DNA of 64,000 nt from NIOZ-UU13 sp035528395 (GCA_035528395.1 DATKYR010000264.1:1-64000); one strand, 5' to 3'; shown: positions 25,370-34,515, counted from the stretch's first letter. The notes: generated by a model not told the origin, from the sequence alone. Numbers and translations: made by a program.

Positions 25370-27808
25370 TCAACTGTTTATCAACTGATACACCCTGATG
25401 AGCTCTGCTACGCTCCAGGCCTGGGCGATACATCCTCTTGGCTTATGCGGGGCGTCACCATCGAATATTTCTGAAACAGAGCCGAGGCAGCCGTCTTTGG
25501 TCATGTGCTCGAGCAGTGGTTGAATAAATTTCGCCGCCTTTTTCCTGCTTTTTCTGCTAAATCCGTTAACCTTCAGGTAACTTTCCACAAACGGCCCTAA
25601 CAGAAACGCCCAGACGGTGCCCTGGTGATAAGCCTCGTCACGTTGTTGTTGCGGGCCCGTATATACGCCTTTATATCGGCTGTCCTGAACGTTTAAGGTT
25701 CGCAGTCCGTAAGGTGTCAACAATTGTTTTTGCACCACGTTTACGACCGATTTTTGCTGGGAGGGCGACAACGCTGAAAATGGGAGTGAAACCGCAAATA
25801 TTTGATTCGGCCGAAGACTCTCATCGACCAAACCATCGGGCAAAATGCAATCGTTTAAGTGCCCCTTGCTTTCGTTCCAGAATAATTCACAGAAACTTTT
25901 CTGAACCTTGTCTGCCATTGATTTGTAATGCTTTGCGTTTTCTGCATCCCGGTCGATATAAAACCGGGCTAAAAGACAAAGAGAATTGTACCACAGGGCG
26001 TTGACCTCGACCGCCTTTCCACATCTGGGCGTAAAGGCAATGCTCTCATACTTGGCGTCCATCCAGGTTAGCTGCGTCTGGTTATCACCTGCGGTTATAA
26101 GCCCATCGGCGTCAGCGTGAATATCGAACCGAGTGCCCTTATTATAAGCGTCTATAATCCAGCGAATTGCCGGCATAAGGTCCTGCATGAAGGTTTTTGA
26201 ATGGCTTCGACTGAGCTCATCCGAAAGTCCGCCACTGGCTTTCAGGTATTGAAAAGCTGCGTTGATAAACCAAAGAGAAGCATCGACGCTGTTAAAATAA
26301 GTTGTGCCGTTCCTGTCATCGAAACAATTTGGAATCATGCCCTCATCCGCCGCTGCGGCGAACGTGGTCAAGACCGACTTTGCCTCGTCAAACCTGCCGG
26401 TTGAAAGTAACAGACCCGGCAAGGATATAAAAGCATCTCTGCCCCAGTCTGCAAACCATGGATAGCCGGCCAAAATGGTGGTTCTTTGAGTATGGTCTGT
26501 TTGACGTTTTGCAATAAACGCCTCGGCAGTCAAACATAGGGCCTCGAAATATTTCCGACTTTCAATTTTGACTTTCCGATTCGCCTGTAAGAAGCGAACG
26601 TATCTGTTTTTCAATTGCCCCCCGTTGTTGTTTCGTTTGCGAAGCAAAACGGCGGCCGGCAATAGCAAATCATCCCCCTGCCTCTTGCCAGAGGCAAAAA
26701 GGGGGACACTTTTGGCTTTAAGTTTTATGCTTTCCTGGTGTCTGACCAAATCTTCGCGTACTGTATCAATATCAAGATTAGTCAGCTCCTCAGGCTTGCA
26801 GCGCACCCAAGGCGGACTCAGGTGTGCCCAGAGAACAATTTTGGCAGGTGTTTCTCCGCAAGGAGTCCCTGGGTCTATCCGGCACTTAAAAAAGCCGGGT
26901 GTCCACAAGTCTTCGGTAAAATCCTGGCCTCTTTCTCTGTTGTTGCGATATACAAAATTAAACCACCATTGTCGGTCATTCTCGAAGTGCACCCCGTTAG
27001 AAAGCACCGGTGTCGTTGCCGGATTCGCCGAAGGTGAATTTCCCCGTGTCTTAAAGGAAATTTTGCTTTTATGTGTTGTCTTGCTCTCGGTAAAATTTCT
27101 GACGGGCCGAACAGATTGGCAGCTCAAAAACAGCTTGCAGCTATTCGCTATATCGTGGCGAACCAGCACACCATCGCCGAGACATCTCGAATATAACGGG
27201 GCATGGGAATTTTGCAGCGTGTGGAAGTCTCTTAAACCGACGAATGGCCGCAAAACGAACTCCACTGGTTCCTGCACACTTGTAAAATCATAGACCAGGG
27301 CAACCGTATCTGTATCACGGAGAAGATATACCGATTTAGTCAGTTTGATTCCCGCTTTCGCGGGAATGACAGCCCCTGCTCGGGACCCGGCCTTGCGGGA
27401 ACTCGAAGCAGGGGCCAGCTCGTAGTCAAAATGCGCTCCGATATCCCGGCGGAATTGCCTTAGAAACGTAAAACCAGTCGGTGCAAATTTGTCGCTGAAT
27501 TCAAAGGTTGAAAGGTTAAATGCTTGGCCTTTAACTATCACCATCTCCAGGCAATTGTTTAACGTCATTATCCTGTTGACAGGGGGGTTGAGCGAGCCGA
27601 TGAGCAGTCCGTGATATCCTCTCGTATTGCATCCTGCAATAGTTGATGATGCGTAGCTGCCGCGTTCGTTGGTCAATAGCCATTCCCTGGTCAATAAATT
27701 CTCAATAGGTTGATTGGCGATTGATATTGATATGGCTGCCGGGTTGCCTTTTTGCGACCTATTACAAAACAGGGGCCATCTATTATCGGCTTTTTGCAAA
27801 GTTACCAC
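25370..27808 (-). CDS. Glycogen debranching enzyme (amylo-alpha-1,6-glucosidase type)
   Basis: An 812-residue protein with an N-terminal bacterial/archaeal GDE domain (about 35-360: 'REWLLTNERGSYASSTIAG', 'NTRGYHGLLIGSL') and a C-terminal (alpha/alpha)6 glucosidase domain (about 430-810: 'LAGYPWFADWGRDAFISLPG' and 'YFNSVDASLWFINAAF', with acidic residues expected for GH133-type catalysis; 'HQGTVWAFLLGPF' near the end). It hydrolyses alpha-1,6 branches of glycogen. A GTG start at 27808 follows GGAGC. Upstream genes on the same strand are GH57 and a glycosyltransferase, making an alpha-glucan set. At least three in-frame palindromic inserts are visible, coding about residues 132-155 ('AVIPAKAGIK'), 255-275 and 365-380. 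They lie in the N-terminal domain or linker and spare the catalytic domain. Confidence 0.88.
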   Translation of the reverse strand: MVTLQKADNRWPLFCNRSQKGNPAAISISIANQPIENLLTREWLLTNERGSYASSTIAGCNTRGYHGLLIGSLNPPVNRIMTLNNCLEMVIVKGQAFNLSTFEFSDKFAPTGFTFLRQFRRDIGAHFDYELAPASSSRKAGSRAGAVIPAKAGIKLTKSVYLLRDTDTVALVYDFTSVQEPVEFVLRPFVGLRDFHTLQNSHAPLYSRCLGDGVLVRHDIANSCKLFLSCQSVRPVRNFTESKTTHKSKISFKTRGNSPSANPATTPVLSNGVHFENDRQWWFNFVYRNNRERGQDFTEDLWTPGFFKCRIDPGTPCGETPAKIVLWAHLSPPWVRCKPEELTNLDIDTVREDLVRHQESIKLKAKSVPLFASGKRQGDDLLLPAAVLLRKRNNNGGQLKNRYVRFLQANRKVKIESRKYFEALCLTAEAFIAKRQTDHTQRTTILAGYPWFADWGRDAFISLPGLLLSTGRFDEAKSVLTTFAAAADEGMIPNCFDDRNGTTYFNSVDASLWFINAAFQYLKASGGLSDELSRSHSKTFMQDLMPAIRWIIDAYNKGTRFDIHADADGLITAGDNQTQLTWMDAKYESIAFTPRCGKAVEVNALWYNSLCLLARFYIDRDAENAKHYKSMADKVQKSFCELFWNESKGHLNDCILPDGLVDESLRPNQIFAVSLPFSALSPSQQKSVVNVVQKQLLTPYGLRTLNVQDSRYKGVYTGPQQQRDEAYHQGTVWAFLLGPFVESYLKVNGFSRKSRKKAAKFIQPLLEHMTKDGCLGSVSEIFDGDAPHKPRGCIAQAWSVAELIRVYQLINS
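26674..26705. repeat. Palindromic insert 2 in the debranching gene
   Basis: CCCCCT (26674-26679), GCCTCT-TGCC-AGAGGC (26680-26695) and a closing GGGGG (26701-26705) form a nested hairpin inside the coding sequence. It codes 'SVPLFASGKRQGDD' in the linker before the catalytic domain. Confidence 0.65.
27348..27416. repeat. Palindromic insert 1 in the debranching gene
   Basis: ATTCCCGC-TTTC-GCGGGAAT (27348-27367) is followed by GCCCCTGCT (27372-27380) pairing with AGCAGGGGC (27407-27415). In the gene's frame it codes 'ASSSRKAGSRAGAVIPAKAG', the 'VIPAKAG' signature of a very widespread bacterial intergenic palindrome. Confidence 0.8.
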
Positions 27809-27945
27809 AATCTTGCTCCGAAAAACGTCATCGCTGGAAAATGTCAGGCCCCCTGGAAGTCCTTTTCTTGTATCATATTACTCCATTATAAAGATTCTGA
27901 TGAAAGAGAAACAAAATTGCTTTAAGCAGCAAAAAGTCAGGAAAT

Positions 27946-29232
27946 CTATTTTGCCGGCTGCAAATCGGGTTGGTTCATATTTTGCGAGCCCACATCAAAA
28001 AAGCACTCTGTTGTGTTCTGTTCTGGCGCTGGAAAAGATGGTTCTCCCCTTGCTTTTCTGGAACAACGGCTGTGTAGATTGTCCAGGACATTCATAAAGT
28101 TAATATAGGAGTCATAAGGCGAGTCATAGGGATTAAAATATTTATGTACATCGCCGTCAGCAAAATATTTTGTGCACATATAATAAAAATGGTCCGATGC
28201 CTGCAGTCTTCGCCAGTCCGCAATGATTTTTTCGTCGTCGGTTTGTTTGATTTTCTTTTCAAGCCGATAAAGCTCGTGAATAGCGTTGGATTGCATAGCG
28301 TTTCCGACCCAGGCCGAGAGGTCCCTTTCGATATCAGCCCAGCTTATGATATGCGGCACGTCAACCGTATCAACGGGCTGGTAATGTTGCACTACTTCGC
28401 CTGGAGTTTTGAAGTTGTTGTCCGGGTGCTTGAGAATCTCGTGGGGCAGATGCCGCATAAAATCGAATATGCCGGTATCTTCCCATTGGTGTTCGCCGAA
28501 TGTCTCATAGTCCATAAACAGATTGACCACATTGCCGTTGCCGTTGACATTACTTATCCAGTGGGCGAATTTATCTGCCGTTAAAGGCCACTGGGGCCAG
28601 TCACGATTGGAAAATCGAAAGGCAATGTCATCACTCAGCGAATAGTTTTTCAGTAAAAGTTTCAAATTGTTGCAGTCTTTGGGCTGATAGACAAAATTAG
28701 GGCTTCGATAGCCTAAGATGTGGTCTGCCCCTTCGGTTATTATCGCGTCAAATTTGCCCGTCGACTCGATAAGAGCGGCCAAGTCATTGTTGTATACCAA
28801 TTCCGTATTTCTAAATATACGCGGCTTTTGACCAAAAAAACTGTTAATGGTTTCGATGTGTTTGTTTACCTGCTCTACGAATTCATCTTGCGAGTACAAA
28901 AAACTGAGACTGTGATAATACGTCTCAGCCAAGAATTCTACACAGCCGGTTTCCGCAAGGGCGTCAAATGTGCTCATAACTTCCGGCGAATATGAGAGGA
29001 GCTGCTCTAATAAGACGCCGGTTATGCTGTATGCCACTTTAAACCGCCCCTCGAATTGGCGTATCAAATCAAGAATTAATCGATTCGCGGGAAGATAACA
29101 TTTATTCGCAACCTTCCGGCATATAGAAGCATTTTTGTAATCGTCAAAATAACGGTCGTTTTTATCAAACACCGTATAGTGTCTTAGCCGCATTGGCTGG
29201 TGAACTTGAAAATAGAAACATACCGAAGGCAT
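27946..29232 (-). CDS. Glycoside hydrolase family 57 protein (alpha-amylase-like)
   Basis: A 428-residue protein. The N-terminus 'VCFYFQVHQPMRLRHY' has the His-Gln-Pro block typical of GH57. The predicted nucleophile is E144 in 'FRNTELVYNN'; the acid/base is D241 in 'NLFMDYETFGEHQ'. GH57 enzymes are retaining alpha-glucanases or branching enzymes. Conserved 'ADIERDLSAWVGNAMQ' matches the amylase-like subgroup. The last 30 residues ('RGEPSFPAPEQN..') look unconserved. A ribosome site (GAGGCGG) precedes the ATG. It lies between the glycosyltransferase (70 bp upstream) and the debranching enzyme (137 bp downstream), all on the minus strand, so an operon for cytoplasmic glycogen turnover is likely. 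Confidence 0.9.
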   Translation of the reverse strand: MPSVCFYFQVHQPMRLRHYTVFDKNDRYFDDYKNASICRKVANKCYLPANRLILDLIRQFEGRFKVAYSITGVLLEQLLSYSPEVMSTFDALAETGCVEFLAETYYHSLSFLYSQDEFVEQVNKHIETINSFFGQKPRIFRNTELVYNNDLAALIESTGKFDAIITEGADHILGYRSPNFVYQPKDCNNLKLLLKNYSLSDDIAFRFSNRDWPQWPLTADKFAHWISNVNGNGNVVNLFMDYETFGEHQWEDTGIFDFMRHLPHEILKHPDNNFKTPGEVVQHYQPVDTVDVPHIISWADIERDLSAWVGNAMQSNAIHELYRLEKKIKQTDDEKIIADWRRLQASDHFYYMCTKYFADGDVHKYFNPYDSPYDSYINFMNVLDNLHSRCSRKARGEPSFPAPEQNTTECFFDVGSQNMNQPDLQPAK

Positions 29233-29301
29233 AATCTCGTATCCGCCTCTTAGAAGCGGATGTCTCCATCTCGTATTGTGTTTATTCTTTGCGTGATGCT
29301 G

Positions 29302-30591
29302 TTAAACCGCAACCAGTGTCTCTTCATAGATTCTCATGCACTTGGCTGCTGCGTCTTTCCATCGTAGTTTTCTGACCTCAAAATTGCCGTGGTTTGCTAA
29401 CGTCTCCTGCAATGGTGGATATTTCAGTACCGCTAAAATCTTGTTGGCAATCTCGTCGATGTCCCAGAAGTCAACTTTCAGAGCGTGCATCAAAACTTCT
29501 GACACACCACTTTGCTTGCTTATTATAACAGGCACATCGTGGTTCAACGCCTCTAACGGCGCGATTCCAAACGGTTCCGATACCGAAGGCATCACGTAGA
29601 GGTCAGCCATTTTATATATTTTTTGGACGTCTTCGCCGCGCAAAAAGCCTGTGAACAGGACCTTATGTCCGATGCCGAGTCCTGCCGCCATTTCAATCGA
29701 GCGGTGCATCATATCGCCGGAGCCGACCATAACAAACTTGACGTCATCCATCATCTCAAGGACCTTTTTGGCTGCCTGGAGAAAATACTCCGGGCCTTTT
29801 TGCATTGTGATTCGGCCCAGGAACAGGACAATTTTCTCATTTTTGTTGATGCCGGTTTCGGCCAAAGACCAGTTTCCGTTGCACTCCACGCCGTTATATA
29901 CCACATCCACTTTTTCACCGCTAATACCGTATCGGCCGATTATCGTACTGCGGGTAAAATGACTAACAGCGATGACTTTGTCTGCCCGCTCCATACCCTG
30001 CCGCTCGATGTCGTAAATCATCTGGTTGACGTGCTCGCCGCTGCGGTCGAATTCCGTCGAATGTACGTGCACAATCAGCGGTTTTTCACTTATAGCTGCT
30101 ACAGCAATTCCCGCTGGATAGGTCATCCAGTCGTGGGCGTGGATAACGTCAAACTGCTCAGTTTTAGCCAATTCAGCGGCAACCGCGGCATAACGATGGA
30201 CCTCAGTGTACATATCTCTGCTGTAGTCGTCACCCCCGATGAGCAGGCTGGCTGAGCTGATGGTCCCGCCGTGCTTTTTTTGTTTTTGTCTTAAAGTTTC
30301 TTCGATTTGCCGACGGTAAACATCCGGCGTTGAATATGGTTGCAGCGCTGAGTTGATTGCGTGAAATCTTACGTTTTTCATCTCACTGAACATAAAAGAT
30401 GCGGCGGATGTCCAGGAGTTCGGGCTTAGTAACTTTACATGAGTCGCATAGCTGCTCTCGACCATTCTTGGCAAAACAAAGGTAACATCAATGCCAAGCT
30501 GGTCCATCGCTTTGGTAAGCCCGTAACAGGCTGTACCAAGACCACCGCTGATAAACGGCGGAAACTCCCAACCTAACATGAAAACTCTCAT
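29302..30591 (-). CDS. Glycosyltransferase, glycogen-synthase-like GT4/GT5 type
   Basis: A 429-residue GT-B enzyme. The N-terminal domain starts 'MLGWEFPPFISGGLGTACYG', the Gly-Gly-Leu-Gly loop that binds the nucleotide sugar in glycogen synthase-like enzymes. 'VIHAHDWMTYPAGI' is the second glucan-synthase-like block. The C-terminal domain has 'ILFLGRITMQKGPEYFLQAA' (first residues approximate) and 'VMPSVSEPFGIAPLEAL', the E-X7-E-type motif. It is first in the alpha-glucan operon with GH57 and debranching enzyme, so elongation of glycogen or maltodextrin is a reasonable role. Donor (UDP- or ADP-glucose) cannot be told. A ribosome site (AAGGGAAG) precedes the ATG. Confidence 0.88.
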   Translation of the reverse strand: MRVFMLGWEFPPFISGGLGTACYGLTKAMDQLGIDVTFVLPRMVESSYATHVKLLSPNSWTSAASFMFSEMKNVRFHAINSALQPYSTPDVYRRQIEETLRQKQKKHGGTISSASLLIGGDDYSRDMYTEVHRYAAVAAELAKTEQFDVIHAHDWMTYPAGIAVAAISEKPLIVHVHSTEFDRSGEHVNQMIYDIERQGMERADKVIAVSHFTRSTIIGRYGISGEKVDVVYNGVECNGNWSLAETGINKNEKIVLFLGRITMQKGPEYFLQAAKKVLEMMDDVKFVMVGSGDMMHRSIEMAAGLGIGHKVLFTGFLRGEDVQKIYKMADLYVMPSVSEPFGIAPLEALNHDVPVIISKQSGVSEVLMHALKVDFWDIDEIANKILAVLKYPPLQETLANHGNFEVRKLRWKDAAAKCMRIYEETLVAV

Positions 30592-31207
30592 GTGCTTCCC
30601 TTGGTTTATTTTTGTAATTGTTTATTTAGCAAGAAGTTACAATAGACTTCTTCCTTGACCCTACGTTAACTGCTCGGCTGCTTAGCAAAGCCGTCTACTC
30701 TCAGTCAGTAAGGCATTTTTCGGCAAGAAATTACAATATCTTAACCGAAAGCTGGTAAAAATACGGTACTTACTCCGATTCCACCTATTTATAAATCGGA
30801 GTTTTCACGGCTGGAGGTTAATAAATTTTCCAAAAAACGTAAATTTTGACGTTGATATGATACATTTTATGGGCCGACGGCCAATCAAAAGTGTGATTAC
30901 TGCTGTTTGTCCTTTGGCAGGCTTAAATTAATTTGAGGATAATAGGGATTATGATTATTGGGACCAAGATGGTCAATTTGAGTATTAAAAAACGCTGTAA
31001 ATTGCACATTCAACCACAGGTTTTTTTGCCGAAAGTCTGTTGTTAGGCCTTTTTTGTTCCGATAAAACGAACCGTTCCGTTCTTTCAACAACGGAACGGC
31101 TCATTTACATGACGCTGCAACAAACGCAACATATCTCACCAGAAGATATTAGCGCATAACTCATTTTTCCCGTTAGAAGTTAAAAAACAAAGGGCTTCTA
31201 ACCGGAT
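30592..31207. other. Intergenic region with hairpin
   Basis: No supported gene in about 0.6 kb. CCGTTCCGTT (31072-31081) and AACGGAACGG (31090-31099) form a perfect 10-bp stem with an 8-base loop, about 110 bases after the histone-like gene on its strand, followed there by a modest T-rich run; it may terminate that gene. GCAAGAARTTACAATA occurs twice (about 30629 and 30723). Confidence 0.45.
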
Positions 31208-31390
31208 TTATAAGTCCTGTGCCTTGACTGTGCTGCGACGGTTGGCCTTAGTTCGAGCTATGGCATCATCAAGCATACAATAGACCTTATCACTGATTGC
31301 CCCGAGGGCATCGGATGAGGTCATCATATCTTTGCTCTTGATGTAGGCCTTAACTTTGCTGGCTACAATCAATGATTCTTTGTTTTCCAT
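31208..31390 (-). CDS. Small histone-fold protein (bacterial histone-like)
   Basis: A 60-residue protein with a strong ribosome site (GGGAGG, eight bases before the ATG). The layout 'SLIVASKVKAYIK' / 'TSSDALGAISDKVYCMLDDA' / 'RTKANRRSTVKAQDL' matches a single histone fold: a short first helix, a loop, a long middle helix, then the 'R-x-T-V-K-x-x-D-L' strand and last helix seen in archaeal histones ('RKTIKAEDI'). Bacterial histones of this size are known from Bdellovibrio and Leptospira. It would bind DNA as a dimer in the nucleoid. It is monocistronic, with long noncoding DNA on both sides. The fold call comes from pattern and length and would be settled by structure prediction. An alternative is a small helical regulator of unknown fold. 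Confidence 0.68.
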   Translation of the reverse strand: MENKESLIVASKVKAYIKSKDMMTSSDALGAISDKVYCMLDDAIARTKANRRSTVKAQDL

Positions 31391-31785
31391 TCTAAAATCC
31401 TCCCTGTTAAAAAAGTTAAATTTAAATTACTCCGGCATCAAATCCTTAAGACCGGAACATCACGCTTGTTGGATGCGTGTTTTTCAACATTGAGCGTTGT
31501 TATTACATACAATGAGGGGAGTTTGCAACAAAAAAATCCGCTCAAATATTAAATTTTTGAAACAACCGGGCAGATAGCTAAAAGATGCTCGCGAGAGTCA
31601 GAGCCCACAAATCAAAGTTTTTCTTAGAAGTTCGTAATTTTTGATAATTTTTGGAGTCTAATTTGACGAAAATACTCGAATGAGAGATTGTTAAAAGCCT
31701 ATCCATGTACGCTGGGATAGATTAAGAGGGGAAGGCTAAACGCAGAAAGGGCGTTTAGAACAAGAGTTAGTATTGGAGGAATAAA
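31391..31785. other. Intergenic region between divergent small genes
   Basis: About 0.4 kb of AT-rich DNA that must hold the promoters of the histone-like gene (leftward) and the DUF2007-like gene (rightward). I see no convincing promoter boxes or RNA gene. Confidence 0.4.
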
Positions 31786-32106
31786 ATGGCAAAGCGTTCC
31801 AAAAAAGGTCATAGATCGCAGGCTAAAATGCAGGGGTACGTTGTTGTTGCCTTTGCCGAGGATATGGAGCAGGCCAGAGAGTACAAAACTCTCCTGGAAG
31901 TTAATGATGTCGCTGCAATAATAAGTGAACAGCAAGAGCAATCATTAGGCTCCAAGGAAATCGCCGTAATGGTTCCCGAGGATTTTCTTGATGAATCGCA
32001 CGTAATAATCGAGTCGCAGCACGCCTATGATGATTTCTATGATTTCGCAGTGGAAGACGAAGAGGACGGCGATTTCGACGATGAGCTTTTTGAAGAGGAC
32101 TTTTAG
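31786..32106 (+). CDS. Small acidic protein with DUF2007-like signal-transduction domain
   Basis: A 106-residue protein. A basic start ('MAKRSKKGHRSQAK') is followed by a ferredoxin-like stretch (about 18-80: 'YVVVAFAEDMEQAREYKTLLEVNDVAA' in pieces, then 'IAVMVPEDFLDESHVII'). This resembles the DUF2007 'putative prokaryotic signal transducing' group. A very acidic tail follows ('EDEEDGDFDDELFEEDF'). A strong ribosome site (TTGGAGG) fixes the ATG. It may be co-transcribed with the next small gene, 118 bp downstream. Function is unknown. Confidence 0.7.
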   Translation: MAKRSKKGHRSQAKMQGYVVVAFAEDMEQAREYKTLLEVNDVAAIISEQQEQSLGSKEIAVMVPEDFLDESHVIIESQHAYDDFYDFAVEDEEDGDFDDELFEEDF

Positions 32107-32224
32107 TCTTCTAAGCTCCGGCGAGCTCACAGGGCTGACCGGCATCCTGTCATTGAAGCCGGGGTGGTTATTAACTGCTTTAATATCTGCCAAGCTAACA
32201 AATTAAAAACAAAGGTCAAATACA

Positions 32225-32557
32225 ATGGATAAAGAACATATTCCAGAGCGTCGCGGCGGCGATGACCGCAGGCAAAGTGTTGTTGACAGGCGTTTAGGGC
32301 TCAACCGCCGCAGAGGGCCCGGAAGACGACTAACCGATGAACGAAAAGCCGCCGAACAAGGCCAGATGTCCGATGAGCAGTTTGAGTTTCTTTTGGCCAT
32401 CGAGGAATATAAGCAACAAAACGATAAACGTTTTCCAACCTGGACAGAGGTCTTCGAGGTCATACAGGCGCTGGGCTATCGCAAAGTCGCCGAGCCGCAA
32501 TCACTTAAGCCGTTTATCAAAGACCACGAACCTGAAAAAGTCCCTACAGAAGCCTGA
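32225..32557 (+). CDS. Small conserved-looking protein with arginine-rich N-terminus
   Basis: A 110-residue protein not recognised by name. The first 40 residues are unusually rich in Arg and Asp ('ERRGGDDRRQSVVDRRLGLN', 'RRRGPGRRLTDERK'), which suggests nucleic-acid or phosphate binding. A helical C-terminal part ('FEFLLAIEEYKQQNDKRFPT', 'WTEVFEVIQALGYRKV') looks like a small winged-helix-like or helical domain. Codon use and spacing are like those of neighbouring real genes. It may form a pair with the DUF2007-like gene. No function is offered. Confidence 0.65.
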   Translation: MDKEHIPERRGGDDRRQSVVDRRLGLNRRRGPGRRLTDERKAAEQGQMSDEQFEFLLAIEEYKQQNDKRFPTWTEVFEVIQALGYRKVAEPQSLKPFIKDHEPEKVPTEA

Positions 32558-33115
32558 TAAGCGGGTTTTCTTGCATCCGAATGTATTGGGTACTGTTTAG
32601 CCGTCGTCGGCACGACCACACAATACACAATCCACCTCAATACCCGATACGAAATTGTCATTGCGAGGAACGAAGTGCTGAAAGTCCGCCACAGGTGGGA
32701 CGAAGCTATATCGTTTTGAATTTCTTATTTCGGTCACGCCTGTCAGTCGAAGACCCCTTCCAACAGGGGGAAGCGTGCGTATCTTCATTTGAATTTGTTT
32801 CCACCGTTAGATGTCCTGCTGAGAATTTCGTGCTTCGTATTTCGAGTTTATACGAGATACGATATAAGCTAAACGTTATTTGCTATTGTTTTCCAGCCGA
32901 TTCATCAGCGCTTTGCGGCAAACATCCGAGAAACTTTTGCCACACGAAAACGCCATCCAAAAAACGCGGGAAATAAGGTTGACATTTCCGCGCGATTGTG
33001 CCATCATATTTAGAACTGAATTATGGTTATTTAACCTTAGAGGTAGTTCCTGGCAAAACTTCGATACAGCATAACGAATAACGCCGGAACAAACTCGAAT
33101 TAGAAAGGAGAGTCT
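32558..33115. repeat. Intergenic region with REP-like repeats
   Basis: No gene supported. CATTGCGAGGAACGAAG (about 32660) belongs to a widespread intergenic palindrome family also seen at 13.9 and 25.3 kb. CCCCTTCCAACAGGGGG (about 32753-32770) forms a short hairpin. TTTCGTATTTCGAG-like and ATACGAGATACGATAT-like direct repeats occur near 32835-32870. Confidence 0.5.
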
Positions 33116-34288
33116 ATGAAGAACGATAAGCTTTCACGGAGAGATTTCATGCGTAATACTTCTCTTGTGGCTGCGGGGACAATCGCCGGTGCGCTGGCTA
33201 ATGAAGGACAGGCTGCAGGCAAGTTTGTCCATACATCAAAGATTCTGAATTTCCACCCGAAGATGACCTACCGCCGGTTGGGCAAAACGAACCTGATGGT
33301 CTCCGAGGTCAGTCTTGGCGGACACTGGAAGAATCGCAATGCAGGCCGATACTGGGACAGTTTCGCCAACGAGGAAGTACCCGATGACGTCGCCAAGAAC
33401 CGCACCGACGTTATGAGTGCCTGCATCGATTCCGGCATTAACTATCTGGACATCACCACCGCGGCTGAGTGTTTGTGCTATGGTGTGGCCCTTAAGGGTC
33501 GCCGCGATAAGATGTACGTCGGCGCCGATATCCACAACCTCGGCCCGCGCGGGTCCGATCGCTGTAACGTTAAGGACCAGACCTTCAACGTCGAAACATG
33601 CCTGCGACTGCTGCAAACAGATTACCTCGACATCTGGCGGCCCCAGGCTAAAATGGCGGGAGAGCTGGGGACCGATCAGCTCAATACCGACCCCGAAGTG
33701 GAGTCCTTGATAGAGACCTTCCAGAAGCTGCACAAAGCCGGCAAGGTTCGTCATCTGGGCATGTCCTGTCATTGTCGCCCCTGGTTCGAGAATGTCCTCA
33801 ACAAGTACCCGGAGTTCGAGATGGTAATTTTCCCCTGCAGCTCAAAGACAAAGGTACAAGGCCAGTCTCCGGTAGGCGGTAATGTTGAAGAGGTCAATCC
33901 GGGCCACCGGGCTGACCAGTCGCAGGGTATATTTGATGTTGTTCTTAAGCAGGATGTTGGCGTTGTGACAATTAAGCCATACTTCGGCGGCAGCCTCTTC
34001 AAGGACAGCGACGGCAAAGTCAGATTTCCAGTGATGGGCGTAGGCAGCAAGACGGAAAATGACCTGGCCCGGCTGACACTTCAGTGCATCCTTGCGAATG
34101 AGGCGATTACGGCAACGGTGCCGGGGCTGTCAACGGTCTATGAGGTTGAGAATGCCGCTCGCGCTTCGTACACGCGTCCGCTTGGAATGTCGGCGGCGGA
34201 TAAAGAATGGCTGATGGATATTACCGAGCAGCAGTGGGCTAATCTGCCCCGGGAATACGAGTGGCTGCGCGACTGGGAAGTCGTTTAG
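33116..34288 (+). CDS. Tat-exported aldo/keto reductase-family oxidoreductase
   Basis: A 390-residue protein with a twin-arginine signal ('SRRDFMRNTSLVAAGTIAGA') and a ribosome site AAAGGAG that fixes the ATG. The mature part is aldo/keto reductase-like: 'YRRLGKTNLMVSEVSLGG' at the start of the barrel, 'DSGINYLDI' with the Asp expected near the active site, 'TDYLDIWRPQ', 'KVRHLGMSCH', and 'GVVTIKPYFGG'. The catalytic Tyr segment is hard to place; 'AAECLCYG' occupies that region, so activity may differ. Export of an NAD(P)H-type fold implies a tightly bound cofactor or none. The next gene is a cytochrome/DUF1080 fusion, which suggests a joint periplasmic sugar-oxidation role. Confidence 0.86.
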   Translation: MKNDKLSRRDFMRNTSLVAAGTIAGALANEGQAAGKFVHTSKILNFHPKMTYRRLGKTNLMVSEVSLGGHWKNRNAGRYWDSFANEEVPDDVAKNRTDVMSACIDSGINYLDITTAAECLCYGVALKGRRDKMYVGADIHNLGPRGSDRCNVKDQTFNVETCLRLLQTDYLDIWRPQAKMAGELGTDQLNTDPEVESLIETFQKLHKAGKVRHLGMSCHCRPWFENVLNKYPEFEMVIFPCSSKTKVQGQSPVGGNVEEVNPGHRADQSQGIFDVVLKQDVGVVTIKPYFGGSLFKDSDGKVRFPVMGVGSKTENDLARLTLQCILANEAITATVPGLSTVYEVENAARASYTRPLGMSAADKEWLMDITEQQWANLPREYEWLRDWEVV

Positions 34289-34319
34289 TTACTTTACGAG
34301 TTATCAGAACTTTAATGAC

Positions 34320-34500
34320 TGACAGAATGGCGGTTGCACGCGAGCCTACCTGCCGGTGCGGGATTTAAGCCGGTAGTGGGTGGTGCCCCCGCCGTTTTGC
34401 TTCACGCCTGTGCCTGCGTTACCCACCTTCTTGCATTCGCAAGAAAGCAGGGGAATGCAGGCAAAAGCGAAGTAGAGGGGGCGTTTTGATTTGGTCTAAT
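34320..34500. repeat. Nested palindromic repeat between AKR and cytochrome genes
   Basis: TTCTTGC-ATTC-GCAAGAA (34431-34448) is enclosed by TGCCTGC/GCAGGCA and, further out, by CCCCCGCC/GGGGGCG arms. It is a multi-arm palindromic element of the same general kind as those at 23.9 and 27.4 kb. Confidence 0.6.
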
Positions 34501-34515
34501 ACAAGGAGAAAACCA

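Noticed and set aside
30897..31091. Possible 64-residue protein on the minus strand after the glucan operon
   Set aside because: It needs a TTG start in the arm of a hairpin, has no ribosome site and shows no domain-like pattern.
32581..32976. 131-residue open frame between the Arg-rich gene and the aldo/keto reductase
   Set aside because: Its amino acids come from REP-like palindromes and simple repeats; no start signal.
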